A stretch of DNA of 64,000 bases from Antrihabitans cavernicola (GTDB lineage Bacteria > Actinomycetota > Actinomycetes > Mycobacteriales > Mycobacteriaceae), in the NCBI RefSeq assembly GCF_008297975.1, contig NZ_VLNY01000001.1, positions 62,001 through 126,000 on the forward strand, read 5' to 3'. Shown piece after piece: positions 7,475-16,454 of the stretch. The first letter of the stretch is position 1. Each line of letters opens with the position of its first letter. Under the pieces are notes generated by a model. That model was not told the origin of the DNA. It saw only the letters and a list, made by a program, of their open reading frames with translations, and did no database searches. The position numbers were made by a program, and so were the translations under genes.

Positions 7475-8224
7475 TCAGCCCCCGACAGACTCGGCGATCG
7501 ATGTCGCTTCCCGTGCACCGGCCTCGAATGCGCCGCAGCACAGAATCAACCAGCTACCCACTCCCGCGGGATCGCCGGATCCGAAACCGGCGATTCCGTC
7601 TTCGTACGCTGTCCGACGCCGCAGCCAACTGACTTCGGGCACACCGAGATTGTGCGGATCAAGCCCGCTCGCCACTGCGACCAGACGTGACGCGGCCCGT
7701 GCCACCACACCGTCGGCGCTTCCGAAAGGTCGCAACGAGAGCAATTCACCGTGAACGACGGCGGCCAGCACCGGCGCCGGCGCCTTCGATCCGCCGGTCA
7801 CCAGGTCGGCGAGCATGCCCAGCCGCTCCCCAACACCATCGCCGGTTCGCGGACGGCCAAGCGCAGACTGATCGTCCGCCAGATCCGCCGCTGCCAGCAG
7901 ATGCAACCGCGCCAACGCCTGCAACGGAGCACGCTGCCACGTGGTGATCATGGTCGGCAGCGCGTCGCCGTCGAGCGCCTGCCCAACCCGCAGCGCCCCG
8001 GCGAGAACGGGGTCGGTGACCCCGCCCTCCGCAGGCAGTTCCGTCGATCCGCCGTCGATGGCGGCCGACGAGCGCGCCGCCCGCACCGCAGCCTCCGCCG
8101 CGGTAATGGGCCAACCTCGCCGGTTGCTTTTGTGACGGTGCACCTCGGCGAGGGCGTTGCGTGCCAGGTCGGCAGCATCGTGAACACCGGGAAGGTCGAG
8201 CAACGGTTGCAGCGGATCGGTCAC
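7475..8224 (-). CDS. Fic-fold-like protein with degenerate active site (Rv3662c type)
   Basis: 249 residues, often annotated vaguely as oxidoreductase. Residues 165-176 read RPFGSADGVVAR, which lines up with the Fic motif HPFxxGNGRxxR, and RSSAAIDGG at 51-59 resembles the (S/T)SxIEG inhibitory helix of Fic proteins. The catalytic His and the GNGR loop are altered, so AMP transfer by the standard mechanism is unlikely. A possible pseudoenzyme or an enzyme with different chemistry. It lies downstream of the dpp operon on the same strand, 24 bases from the ATPase gene, and may be co-transcribed. Confidence 0.65.
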   Translation of the reverse strand: MTDPLQPLLDLPGVHDAADLARNALAEVHRHKSNRRGWPITAAEAAVRAARSSAAIDGGSTELPAEGGVTDPVLAGALRVGQALDGDALPTMITTWQRAPLQALARLHLLAAADLADDQSALGRPRTGDGVGERLGMLADLVTGGSKAPAPVLAAVVHGELLSLRPFGSADGVVARAASRLVAVASGLDPHNLGVPEVSWLRRRTAYEDGIAGFGSGDPAGVGSWLILCCGAFEAGAREATSIAESVGG

Positions 8225-8248
8225 GGCTGCCGACGCTACCGGGTGCCG

Positions 8249-9943
8249 CTACCCGACCAGCAGGTCCCGTCCCGGGATCGCGTCCAGCAGGCGACGGGTG
8301 TAGTCCTGCTGCGGGTTGTCGAACACCTCGGTGGTCTTCGCCGCTTCCACCACCTTGCCCTTGTTCATCACCACGACGTCGTCCGCGATCTGCCGAACAA
8401 CGGCCAGGTCATGGGTGATGAACAGGTACGACAATCCCAGCTCGGCCTGCAGATCGTTGAGCAGCGTGAGGATCTGCGCCTGCACGAGGACGTCCAGCGC
8501 GGACACCGCCTCGTCGCATACCACGACCTCCGGTTTCAACGCCAACGCACGCGCGATCGCGACGCGTTGCCGTTGCCCACCGGACAACTCGTTGGGATAG
8601 CGACGCATCACCGACGTCGGGAGCGAGACCTTGTCGAGCAGATCGCGGACGACGTGCTCACGCTCCTTCGCCGACCCGATCTTGTGCGCCCGCAACGGTT
8701 CTTCGATGGTCCGATAGATCGAGTACATCGGATCCAATGAGCCGTACGGGTTCTGGAAGATCGGCTGCACTCGTCGACGGAATGCCAACTCCGCCTTGCG
8801 ATCGAGCTTCGCCACGTTCTGGCCCTCGAACGTCACCGTGCCCGCTGTCGGCTCCAGCAATCCCAGAACCATCTGCGCCACAGTCGATTTACCGGAGCCC
8901 GACTCGCCGACGATTGCCGTGGTGGTTCCACGCTGCAAGCGGAACGACACGTCGTCGACGGCGGTGAACTCCGACGTCTTCCACGGAGCACCGCCGCGAA
9001 CCGGGAACTTCTTGACCAGTCCGTCCGCGACCAGCACATCGTTGGAGATCGACGTGATGTCGGTATCGACCTCGGCAACGTGCTCCGCCATTTCCACAGC
9101 ATGCTCACGAATCTCGGCGCGCTCAGTGACCGACGACAAACGCTGCGATGCCAACGACGGTGCCGAATTGACCAGTCGCTTGGTGTAGAGATGCTGCGGC
9201 TCACGCAGAATCTGCAGTGCCGGACCGGATTCCACCACCTGGCCGCGATACATAACGACCAGGTGCTCGGCACGCTCGGCGGCCAACCCCAGGTCGTGGG
9301 TGATCAGCAGCACCGCGGTGCCCAGGGTGTCGGTGAGCCCTTCCAGGTGATCGAGAATCTGGCGTTGCACCGTGACGTCGAGAGCCGAGGTGGGCTCGTC
9401 GGCGATCAGCAGCTTCGGCCTGCAGGAGAGCCCGATGGCAATGAGAGCGCGCTGGCGCATACCACCGGAGAACTCGTGCGGATACTGATCGACGCGACGC
9501 TCCGGCTCCGACATGCCGGCCTCGGCCAGCAGTTCGACGGCGCGCTGCTTCGCGGCCTTCCCCTTGGCAATTCCGTTGGCCGCCAAGGTCTCCGTGATCT
9601 GGTGGCCGACCTTCCACACCGGATTGAGGTTGGACATCGGGTCCTGCGGAACCAATCCGATGCCGGTGCCGCGGACGGCCACCACATCTTTCTTCGATGC
9701 GGACGTGAGGTCCTTGCCGTCGAAGAAGATCGATCCCGACGTCACCTTGCCGGTGCCCGGCAGCAGGTCGATGATCGCGTGCGCCGTCGTCGACTTGCCG
9801 GAGCCGGACTCGCCGACGATGGCCACCGTCTGTCCGGGGTAGACAGTGAGATTCACGTCGTGCACGGCAGGCACCTGTTTGCCGCCGGAGGTGAAGGAGA
9901 CGTTGAGATCGCGGATGTCGAGCAGGGGTTGCGGTTCCGTCAT
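8249..9943 (-). CDS. dppD: Oligo/dipeptide ABC transporter, fused double ATP-binding protein
   Basis: 564 residues containing two complete ABC ATPase domains. The first has Walker A GESGSGKST at residues 44-52 and the signature FSGGMRQRA; the second has GESGSGKST near residue 350 and the signature LSGGQRQRV. Both have the C-terminal oligopeptide/dipeptide extension after the ATPase core (for example LYTKRLVNSAPSL and DYTRRLLDAIPGR). One polypeptide thus replaces DppD plus DppF. The ATG overlaps the end of the permease gene by four bases, so the operon is dppA-B-C-D on the minus strand. It energises uptake of short peptides by DppBC. Confidence 0.93.
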   Translation of the reverse strand: MTEPQPLLDIRDLNVSFTSGGKQVPAVHDVNLTVYPGQTVAIVGESGSGKSTTAHAIIDLLPGTGKVTSGSIFFDGKDLTSASKKDVVAVRGTGIGLVPQDPMSNLNPVWKVGHQITETLAANGIAKGKAAKQRAVELLAEAGMSEPERRVDQYPHEFSGGMRQRALIAIGLSCRPKLLIADEPTSALDVTVQRQILDHLEGLTDTLGTAVLLITHDLGLAAERAEHLVVMYRGQVVESGPALQILREPQHLYTKRLVNSAPSLASQRLSSVTERAEIREHAVEMAEHVAEVDTDITSISNDVLVADGLVKKFPVRGGAPWKTSEFTAVDDVSFRLQRGTTTAIVGESGSGKSTVAQMVLGLLEPTAGTVTFEGQNVAKLDRKAELAFRRRVQPIFQNPYGSLDPMYSIYRTIEEPLRAHKIGSAKEREHVVRDLLDKVSLPTSVMRRYPNELSGGQRQRVAIARALALKPEVVVCDEAVSALDVLVQAQILTLLNDLQAELGLSYLFITHDLAVVRQIADDVVVMNKGKVVEAAKTTEVFDNPQQDYTRRLLDAIPGRDLLVG

Positions 9944-10905
9944 CGTTTACGTGCCTTTGGATCGAGAGCGTCGCGAATCGCGTCGCCCAGCATGATGAAA
10001 CTGAGCACGGTGATCGCCAATGCCGTTGCCGGATAGAACAAGATGCCCGAGCCCGAGCGGAGCTCCTTCTGCCCGCGAGCGATGTCGCCACCCCACGAGA
10101 CCACCGTCGGCGGCAACCCCACACCGAGATACGACAACGTCGCCTCGGTGACGATGAACGAGCCGAGCGAAATGGTCGTCACCACGATCAGCGGGCTGAT
10201 CGAGTTGGGCACAACGTGGCGCAGCAGTGTACGGAAGCTGGAGACTCCCAAGGCTTTCGACGCCATCACGTAGTCGTTGTTCTTCGCTTCGATCACCGCG
10301 CCGCGGGCGATGCGAGCAGCCTGCGGCCAGGTGAACGACGCCAGAATCATGATCACCGTCCATATCGTGCGCGACGACAACAGCTGCATCAGCACGATCG
10401 CGGCCAGCATCAGCGGCAACGAGTACACCACTTCCGCGATGCGCGACACGATCGAATCGAGCCAGCCACCGTAGAAGCCGGACAGCGCACCCAGTAGGCC
10501 GCCGATCACCAGGAACAGAATCGTGGCACCGACACCGGCGAGCACGGAAGCCTTTGCCCCGTAGACGGTTCGAGCGAAGATGTCACAACCCTGCTTGTCG
10601 AAGCCGAATGGATGCCCCGACCCGGAGCTCTTCATGCTGAAGTCGCCGTTGCAGTAGGTCGGGTCGACGCTGGTGAACAGTGACGGCCGAATCACCACGA
10701 CGAGAATGAACAAAATCAGCACCGCGGCGACGATGAACAGCGGGTTGCGTCGCAAGTTCCGCCACGCGTCGCCCCAGATGCTCATGGGCGCACCGGTTTC
10801 GACAACACGGTCGGTGGCGAGCACCTCCACCTCGTCCGGTGGCGCCACGAAATATTCTTGGCGCCCGCGGCGGGCTTTCGGTGCTGCCGGCGTTGAGTCA
10901 GACAT
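9940..10905 (-). CDS. dppC: Peptide ABC transporter permease DppC
   Basis: 321 residues. A long cytoplasmic N-terminus (about 50 residues) is followed by the first helix (PLFIVAAVLILFILVVVI) and five helices of a BPD_transp_1 domain. The EAA loop is visible around ASKALGVSSFRTLLRHVVPNSI, which contacts the ATPase. An extracytoplasmic segment with two Cys (YCNGDF, KQGCDIF) lies after helix one. It pairs with DppB to form the transmembrane channel. Its ATG overlaps the dppB stop by eight bases. Confidence 0.92.
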   Translation of the reverse strand: MSDSTPAAPKARRGRQEYFVAPPDEVEVLATDRVVETGAPMSIWGDAWRNLRRNPLFIVAAVLILFILVVVIRPSLFTSVDPTYCNGDFSMKSSGSGHPFGFDKQGCDIFARTVYGAKASVLAGVGATILFLVIGGLLGALSGFYGGWLDSIVSRIAEVVYSLPLMLAAIVLMQLLSSRTIWTVIMILASFTWPQAARIARGAVIEAKNNDYVMASKALGVSSFRTLLRHVVPNSISPLIVVTTISLGSFIVTEATLSYLGVGLPPTVVSWGGDIARGQKELRSGSGILFYPATALAITVLSFIMLGDAIRDALDPKARKR

Positions 10906-11824
10906 AGCGAATCCTCGGATCGAGCACGGCGTAGAGCAGATCGACCAGCAGGTTGGCCAGCAGGAAGATCACCACCAGGACGGTCACGAACGACACGACC
11001 GTGGGCGGTTCACCTCGCGTGATCGCCTGATAGAGCGTTCCGCCGACACCGTTGATGTTGAAGATGCCCTCGGTGACGATCGCACCTCCCATCAGGAAGC
11101 CCAGGTCGGTGCCGAGGAACGTGACCACCGGAATCAGCGAGTTACGCAGAATATGCACGGTGATGACGCGTCGTCGGCTCAGGCCCTTTGCCGTTGCGGT
11201 ACGGACGTAGTCGGCGTTCTTGTTCTCCGCCACGGCATTTCGAGTCAGCCGCAGCACGTATGCAAACGAGAGCAGGCCCAGCACGATCGCCGGGACGAGT
11301 AATCGCCCGAACGATGCGTTGCCGCCCACGGTCACCGGGGCTATCCCCCATTTCACGCCCAGGATGAACTGTGCGAGGAAGCCGATCACGAAGATCGGGA
11401 CAGCGATGATGATCAGGCTCAGCACCAGCAGCGACGAGTCGAACAGCTTGCCCTTGCGCAGTCCGGCGACAACGCCGAACAGCACGCCGAAGATGCCTTC
11501 GACGGCGAGGGCCATCACCGACAGCTTGAGGGTGACCGGAAACGCGCGGGCCATCTCGTCGGCGACCGGACGGCCGGAGAACGAGGTGCCGAAATCGAAG
11601 GTGACGATGCCCTTCAGGTACAGCAGGTACTGCACGATGAACGGCTTGTCGAGGTTGTAGCGCTCCCGAAGTTGTGCTGCCACAGCAGGAGTCAGCGGCT
11701 TGTCGCCGGCGAGCGCTTGGATGGGATCGCCTGGAATCAGAAAGACCATCGCGTAGATGAGCAGGGTGGCACCGATGAACACAGGGATCATCTGGAGCAG
11801 ACGCCGCCCGATGTACCAAAGCAT
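10898..11824 (-). CDS. dppB: Peptide ABC transporter permease DppB
   Basis: 308 residues starting MLWYIGRRLLQMIPVF, the conserved N-terminus of DppB/OppB. The start at 11824 is chosen because AAGGAG lies seven bases upstream; a GTG ten codons earlier lacks a site. Six helices and the EAA loop (TATAKGLSRRRVITVHILRNSLIPV) are present. It is the second gene of the dpp operon, 87 bases after dppA, with a hairpin in that gap. Confidence 0.93.
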   Translation of the reverse strand: MLWYIGRRLLQMIPVFIGATLLIYAMVFLIPGDPIQALAGDKPLTPAVAAQLRERYNLDKPFIVQYLLYLKGIVTFDFGTSFSGRPVADEMARAFPVTLKLSVMALAVEGIFGVLFGVVAGLRKGKLFDSSLLVLSLIIIAVPIFVIGFLAQFILGVKWGIAPVTVGGNASFGRLLVPAIVLGLLSFAYVLRLTRNAVAENKNADYVRTATAKGLSRRRVITVHILRNSLIPVVTFLGTDLGFLMGGAIVTEGIFNINGVGGTLYQAITRGEPPTVVSFVTVLVVIFLLANLLVDLLYAVLDPRIRYV

Positions 11825-11853
11825 TCGGGTCTCCTTAGAGAAGGCGCGACTCA

Positions 11854-11903
11854 CCCCGTGAGCCGTTCCCTCTGGTCATGGCCGTCGGGAAAGACTCACG
11901 GGG
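11854..11903 (-). promoter_or_regulatory. Intra-operon hairpin between dppA and dppB
   Basis: Perfect 9-bp arms CCCCGTGAG (11854-11862) and CTCACGGGG (11895-11903) immediately after the dppA stop, without a T tract. Such hairpins commonly stabilise or partly terminate the transcript so that the binding protein is made in excess over the permease. Confidence 0.55.
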
Positions 11904-11911
11904 CGGGGGGC

Positions 11912-13537
11912 CTACTTGGTGATGTTCTCGAAGTCCGCCAGCCCATTCCAGGCGAGCTGGGCGTTGGTCACGTTCTCCGACTTACCCGCCGAGGCGATGT
12001 AGTCGAAGATCGGGATGGTCGGCAGGTCGCGCAGCAGAATTTCCTGAGCCTGCGCGGTCTGGGCGTAGGACTCCTCCGGAGTCTTCGCCTGCAACGCCGC
12101 ATTCAACTTCGCGTCGAAATCCGGACTCTTGTACTCGACATCGTTGGTGGGCGAAGTCGAGAGGAAGTTCGGCGTCAGGAACTGCAGCATGGTCGGGTAG
12201 TCACCCTGCCAGCCGTAGCGGAACGCCTTGTTGATGGTCCGTCCGCTGATCTCGTCACGCACCTGCTTGAACGTCGGGTACGCCGCACCCACAGCCTCGA
12301 TACCGAGCGTGTTCTTGATGCTGTTCGCGACCGCTTCGATCCAGGCCTGGTGGCCACCGTCGGAGTTGTAGGCGATCTGGAACTGACCACTCCACGGAGC
12401 GATCGCATCCGCCTGCGCCCATAGCTTCTTGGCGCCGTCCGGGTCGTAGTTCAGCACCTCGGACCCGGCCAGGTTGCCGTTGAATCCCGGCAGGCTGCTG
12501 GAGGTGAAATCCTTTGCGGGCTTACGTGTTCCCTTGAAGATGTTGTCCGCGATCTGCTGCCGGTTGATGGCCTCCGAGATCGCCTTCTTGCGCAGTACAC
12601 CCTCTTCGCCTGTGAAGTGCGCGAGGTTGCCGGGGATGCCGATCCACTGGTTCTGAGCGGTCGGGGCCTCCAGCACCCGATCACCGAGATCCTGCTTGTA
12701 GGTGCCGAGCGCACTGTCCGGAATCGTGTCCAGGAAGTCCAGGTTGTTTGCCTGCAGATCCGAGTACGCGGTATCGAAGGACTGGTAGAAGACGAAGGAC
12801 AGGCCGTCGTTCTTCGCCGGTCGGCCGCCCTTGTAGTCACCGTTCGGAACCACGTCGAGCTTCACGTTGTGCTGCCACGCGTCGTCGCTCGCGAACTTGT
12901 AGGGACCGTTGCCGATCGGGTGTTCACCGAACGCCTTCATGTCTTTGAACGCGGACTCCGGCAGCGGATAGAACGGCGCGTAGCCGAGTCCGAACTCGAA
13001 GTCGATCGACGGATCCTTCAGCTCCACCTTGAACGTGGTGTCGTCGACGACCGTCAGACCGGACATTGTCTGGGCCTTCGGCGGATCCGACTGCACGTCG
13101 TCGAAACCGAGGATCGGCGTGAACACGTAACTCTGCAGCTGGGCGTTGGTCGCGAGTGCGCCGTAGTTCCACGCATCGACGAACGATTTGGCGGTGACAG
13201 GTGTGCCGTCCGTGAACTTCCAGTCGGGCTTGATCTTGATGGTGAAGTTCTTCTGATCGGTGGTGTCGATCGACTGAGCCATCTCGTCGTGCGGCTGGCC
13301 CTTCGCGTCGTAATACTTCAATCCGGCGAAGAGACGATCGACGATGCGACCGCCACCGTTCTCGTTGGTGTTCGTCGGAACCAGCGGGTTCTGCGGTTCC
13401 GAACCGTTGACGGTGACCAATGCACTGTTGGATCCGGAATCGGACGAGCAAGCCGAAAGCCCGATCCCCCCGGCCAGTATCAAGGCCGCCGCGAGGGCGG
13501 TCGTTCTTCTCAATCTCAAGTTCTGCTCCCGACGCAT
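11912..13537 (-). CDS. dppA: Peptide-binding lipoprotein DppA
   Basis: 541-residue solute-binding protein, family SBP_bac_5. The signal peptide (RLRRTTALAAALILAGGIGLSACSS) ends in the lipobox LSAC, so it is exported and lipidated on Cys. The mature part has family hallmarks: GGRIVDRLFAGLKYYD, FTIKIKPDWKFTDGTPVTAKSFVDAWNYG and HPIGNGPYKF. It captures short peptides outside the membrane for DppBCD. First gene of the operon; its promoter must lie in the 333-base gap shared with acs. Confidence 0.94.
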   Translation of the reverse strand: MRREQNLRLRRTTALAAALILAGGIGLSACSSDSGSNSALVTVNGSEPQNPLVPTNTNENGGGRIVDRLFAGLKYYDAKGQPHDEMAQSIDTTDQKNFTIKIKPDWKFTDGTPVTAKSFVDAWNYGALATNAQLQSYVFTPILGFDDVQSDPPKAQTMSGLTVVDDTTFKVELKDPSIDFEFGLGYAPFYPLPESAFKDMKAFGEHPIGNGPYKFASDDAWQHNVKLDVVPNGDYKGGRPAKNDGLSFVFYQSFDTAYSDLQANNLDFLDTIPDSALGTYKQDLGDRVLEAPTAQNQWIGIPGNLAHFTGEEGVLRKKAISEAINRQQIADNIFKGTRKPAKDFTSSSLPGFNGNLAGSEVLNYDPDGAKKLWAQADAIAPWSGQFQIAYNSDGGHQAWIEAVANSIKNTLGIEAVGAAYPTFKQVRDEISGRTINKAFRYGWQGDYPTMLQFLTPNFLSTSPTNDVEYKSPDFDAKLNAALQAKTPEESYAQTAQAQEILLRDLPTIPIFDYIASAGKSENVTNAQLAWNGLADFENITK

Positions 13538-13620
13538 AGTAATTTTCGTGACACGGACAAACAGCCGTCGTCGGCGCTGATTCGAAAATTCTGTTGGCAG
13601 CGCGGGCCGACACAGTTGCC

Positions 13621-13650
13621 CGAGTGAATGTCGGTGACATTAGCCACTCG
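13621..13650. promoter_or_regulatory. Composite palindrome in the dppA-acs divergent region
   Basis: The 333-base gap 13538-13870 has no gene. It contains CGAGTG-AATGTC-ggt-GACATT-agc-CACTCG, a 6+6 bp inverted repeat with a 3-base asymmetric bulge, about 85 bases upstream of dppA. It could be an operator or a 5' UTR hairpin of the dpp transcript. Confidence 0.4.
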
Positions 13651-13778
13651 AACGAGCCTTGTCACCGATTTGAGGCATGTTCGTTTAACTCCGTCCGATT
13701 GGGCAACATGGCCGTAATACGGGAAATACGACGGTCCATCTGCGCAATCACCGGAAAATTGCTGGTCAGTGTGTAACC

Positions 13779-13800
13779 GGATGCAACGGGGATGCAACGG
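13779..13800. repeat. Tandem 11-bp repeat upstream of acs
   Basis: Two adjacent perfect copies of GGATGCAACGG, 70-92 bases before the acs start and near its likely -35 region. Adjacent direct repeats one helical turn apart suit cooperative binding of an activator; no specific regulator is assigned. Confidence 0.45.
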
Positions 13801-13870
13801 TGATGGGATTTGAATCACATGGACTACGGTCGTGACCCAGAGCTCACGACGCGACGAAAGAGGCAGCTAC

Positions 13871-15901
13871 ATGACCGGCTCCAGTCCCGACTCCGGCAAT
13901 ACGGCAACCGCACTTTTCGAGCCGAGCCCCGAGTTCCGAGCCGATGCCAACGCCGGTCCCGAACTCCAAGAAGCCGCCGACAAGGACCGACTGGCGTTCT
14001 GGGCAGACCAGGCGGCGAGGCTGCACTGGCACGAGCCATGGAGCGAGGTTCTGGACTGGTCCGGAGGCGCCGCAGGAGCGGAGCCTGCGGAGCGACCCAG
14101 CTATGTCGCGAAGTGGTTTGTCGGCGGACAACTCAACGTCGCATACAACTGCGTCGATCGGCACGTCCTCGACGGACACGGCGATCAGGTGGCCATCCAC
14201 TTCGAGGGCGAGCCCGGCGACAGCCGAAACATCACGTATTCGGAGCTGCTGGCCGAGGTGTCCCAGGCCGCCAACTACCTGACCGAGATCGGCCTCGAAG
14301 CGGGCGACCGCGTCGCCATCTATATGCCGATGATTCCCGAGGCGATCATCTCGATGCTCGCCTGCGCGCGCCTCGGCCTCACACATTCGGTCGTGTTCGC
14401 CGGCTTCTCTCCCAGTGCGCTGCGCCAACGCGTCGACGACGCCGAAGCCCGCCTGGTCATCACCACCGACGGGCAGTGGCGGCGCGGCAAGGCGGCGCCG
14501 CTGAAGGAAGCCGTGGACGAAGCGTTGTACGCGAATGGCGGCACCCCGCACTCCGTCGAACACGTGCTAGTGGTGCGTCGCACGAACCTCGAGATCGAGT
14601 GGACCGACGGCCGCGACGTGTGGTGGCACGAAACCGTCGCGAAGGCGTCGACCGAGCACGAAGCACAGCCGTTCGACGCCGAGCATCCCCTCTTCATCCT
14701 CTACACCTCCGGCACCACCGGTAAGCCGAAGGGCATCGTCCACACCACCGGCGGCTACCTGACGCAGGCGTCGTACACGCACCACAACGTGTTCGATCAC
14801 AAGGCTGGCAAAGACGTCTACTGGTGCACCGCCGACATCGGCTGGGTCACCGGGCACACCTACATCGTCTATGGCCCGCTGTCCAACCGGACAACCCAGG
14901 TGGTCTACGAGGGAACGCCGAATTCGCCTGACGAGCACCGGCATTGGAACATCGTCGAGAAGTACGGCGTCAGCATCTACTACACGGCGCCGACGCTGAT
15001 CCGCACGTTCATGAAGTGGGGCCGCCAGATTCCGCAGGCGCACGATCTGTCGTCGATCCGGGTCCTCGGCTCGGTCGGCGAGCCGATCAACCCGGAGGCG
15101 TGGCGCTGGTACCGCGAGGTGATCGGGGCGAACAAGGCACCGATCGTCGACACGTGGTGGCAGACCGAAACCGGCGCGATCATGATTTCCCCGCTGCCCG
15201 GGGTGACGGCGACGAAGCCGGGAGCTGCGATGGCGCCGCTGCCGGGTATCTCGGTGAAGATCGTCGACGACGAGGGTAACGACGTCACCGATTCGGAGAA
15301 AGAAGCTGATTTTTCGGTTCGCTCCGCAGGCTCCGCTCACGTCGGTTACCTGGTCCTGGACCAGCCGTGGCCTGCGATGCTGCGCGGCATCTGGGGCGAC
15401 ATGGAGCGCTACAAGGCGACCTACTGGGAAAAGTTCGCGGAGCAGGGCTGGTACTTCGCGGGCGACGGCGCCCGCTACGACGAGGACGGAGCGCTGTGGG
15501 TGCTCGGCCGCGTCGACGACGTGATGAACGTGTCGGGACACCGTATTTCGACGTCCGAGGTGGAATCGGCGCTCGTCGGGCACAGCGGTGTGGCCGAGGC
15601 CGCCGTCGTCGGTGCATCGGACGAGACGACAGGTCAGGGCATCGTCGCGTTCGTGATCCTCAAGGGCAGCACCGAGAACACCGGAGACGCACTGGTCACC
15701 GAACTGAAAGCGCACGTCTCCAAGGACATCAGCCCGATCGCCAAACCGCGCGAAATCCACATCGTCCCTGAGCTTCCCAAGACCCGCAGCGGCAAGATCA
15801 TGCGCCGGTTGCTTCGCGATGTCGCGGAGGGTCGAGAGCTAGGTGACACGTCGACTCTGGTGGACCCCAAGGTGTTCGAGGACATCAGAGCCGCGCGCTG
15901 A
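13871..15901 (+). CDS. acsA: Acetyl-CoA synthetase
   Basis: 676-residue AMP-forming acetate-CoA ligase. It activates acetate to acetyl-AMP and then acetyl-CoA, feeding central metabolism during acetate or fatty-acid growth. The ATP-binding motif YTSGTTGKPKG is at about 277-287 and WWQTETGAIM follows in the core; the C-terminal PKTRSGKIMRRLLR holds the catalytic Lys that protein acetylation usually silences. The ATG at 13871 is chosen because AGAGG lies at the right distance; an in-frame GTG 13 codons earlier has none. It ends 17 bases inside the convergent PadR gene. Confidence 0.95.
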   Translation: MTGSSPDSGNTATALFEPSPEFRADANAGPELQEAADKDRLAFWADQAARLHWHEPWSEVLDWSGGAAGAEPAERPSYVAKWFVGGQLNVAYNCVDRHVLDGHGDQVAIHFEGEPGDSRNITYSELLAEVSQAANYLTEIGLEAGDRVAIYMPMIPEAIISMLACARLGLTHSVVFAGFSPSALRQRVDDAEARLVITTDGQWRRGKAAPLKEAVDEALYANGGTPHSVEHVLVVRRTNLEIEWTDGRDVWWHETVAKASTEHEAQPFDAEHPLFILYTSGTTGKPKGIVHTTGGYLTQASYTHHNVFDHKAGKDVYWCTADIGWVTGHTYIVYGPLSNRTTQVVYEGTPNSPDEHRHWNIVEKYGVSIYYTAPTLIRTFMKWGRQIPQAHDLSSIRVLGSVGEPINPEAWRWYREVIGANKAPIVDTWWQTETGAIMISPLPGVTATKPGAAMAPLPGISVKIVDDEGNDVTDSEKEADFSVRSAGSAHVGYLVLDQPWPAMLRGIWGDMERYKATYWEKFAEQGWYFAGDGARYDEDGALWVLGRVDDVMNVSGHRISTSEVESALVGHSGVAEAAVVGASDETTGQGIVAFVILKGSTENTGDALVTELKAHVSKDISPIAKPREIHIVPELPKTRSGKIMRRLLRDVAEGRELGDTSTLVDPKVFEDIRAAR

Positions 15902-16454
15902 GCGCTCGTTTCAGCTGCTGCTCGGTGCGGTGGCACCACTCGATCTGAGCGGTCAGCGTGGCGACACCGAAGTCGACCACGCTGTCCACGATCAAGGTCC
16001 GCACACCAGGCGGTAGATCCGGAAGACCAACGACGGCACGGACTTTCGCGAGTTCGCTCTCCAGGTGCGTCCGTCTGGCCTGCACCAGGTCCAGGGTTCG
16101 CGCCGGGTCCAGGTGGCCGACAAGCAGCATTCGCGCGAGATCGAGATCCCTACTGGCGATCGGTTCGGCGTCGCGGTCCAGCCAGGTACGTAGTTCGGCT
16201 TGCCCCGCGGCGGTGATGCGGTAGGTCTTGCGGTCGCGATTGCTGTCCGGATCGGGTAGCTGCTCGACTAGGCCGCCGCCCTCCAGCTTCGCAAGCAGTG
16301 GGTAGATCTGGCCGAAACTGAGCGAAAAGAACCGTTGCACACTGCGTTCGGCGAGTTGCTTGATGTCGTAGCCGCTGATCGCGCGATCGGGACCGCGAAG
16401 CCCGACGAAACCGAGAACGGTCATCGCCGGGCCACTCCAGGTGTCTTCGGTCAT
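15885..16454 (-). CDS. PadR-family transcriptional regulator
   Basis: 189 residues. The N-terminal winged helix contains SGYDIKQLAERSVQRFFSLSFGQIYPLLAKLEGGGLVEQ and the wing RKTYRITAAGQAELRTWL, both typical of PadR; a C-terminal helical Vir_act_alpha_C dimerisation region follows. The start at 16454 overlaps the stop of the upstream membrane gene as ATGA; the long upstream extension is out-of-frame neighbour sequence. The ligand is unknown; the coupled membrane gene is its probable target. Confidence 0.88.
   Translation of the reverse strand: MTEDTWSGPAMTVLGFVGLRGPDRAISGYDIKQLAERSVQRFFSLSFGQIYPLLAKLEGGGLVEQLPDPDSNRDRKTYRITAAGQAELRTWLDRDAEPIASRDLDLARMLLVGHLDPARTLDLVQARRTHLESELAKVRAVVGLPDLPPGVRTLIVDSVVDFGVATLTAQIEWCHRTEQQLKRALSARL

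Noticed and set aside
13800-13821. GTGAT-N9-ATCAC upstream of acs as a Crp site
   Set aside because: The half sites are too far apart for the N6 spacing of the Crp consensus.
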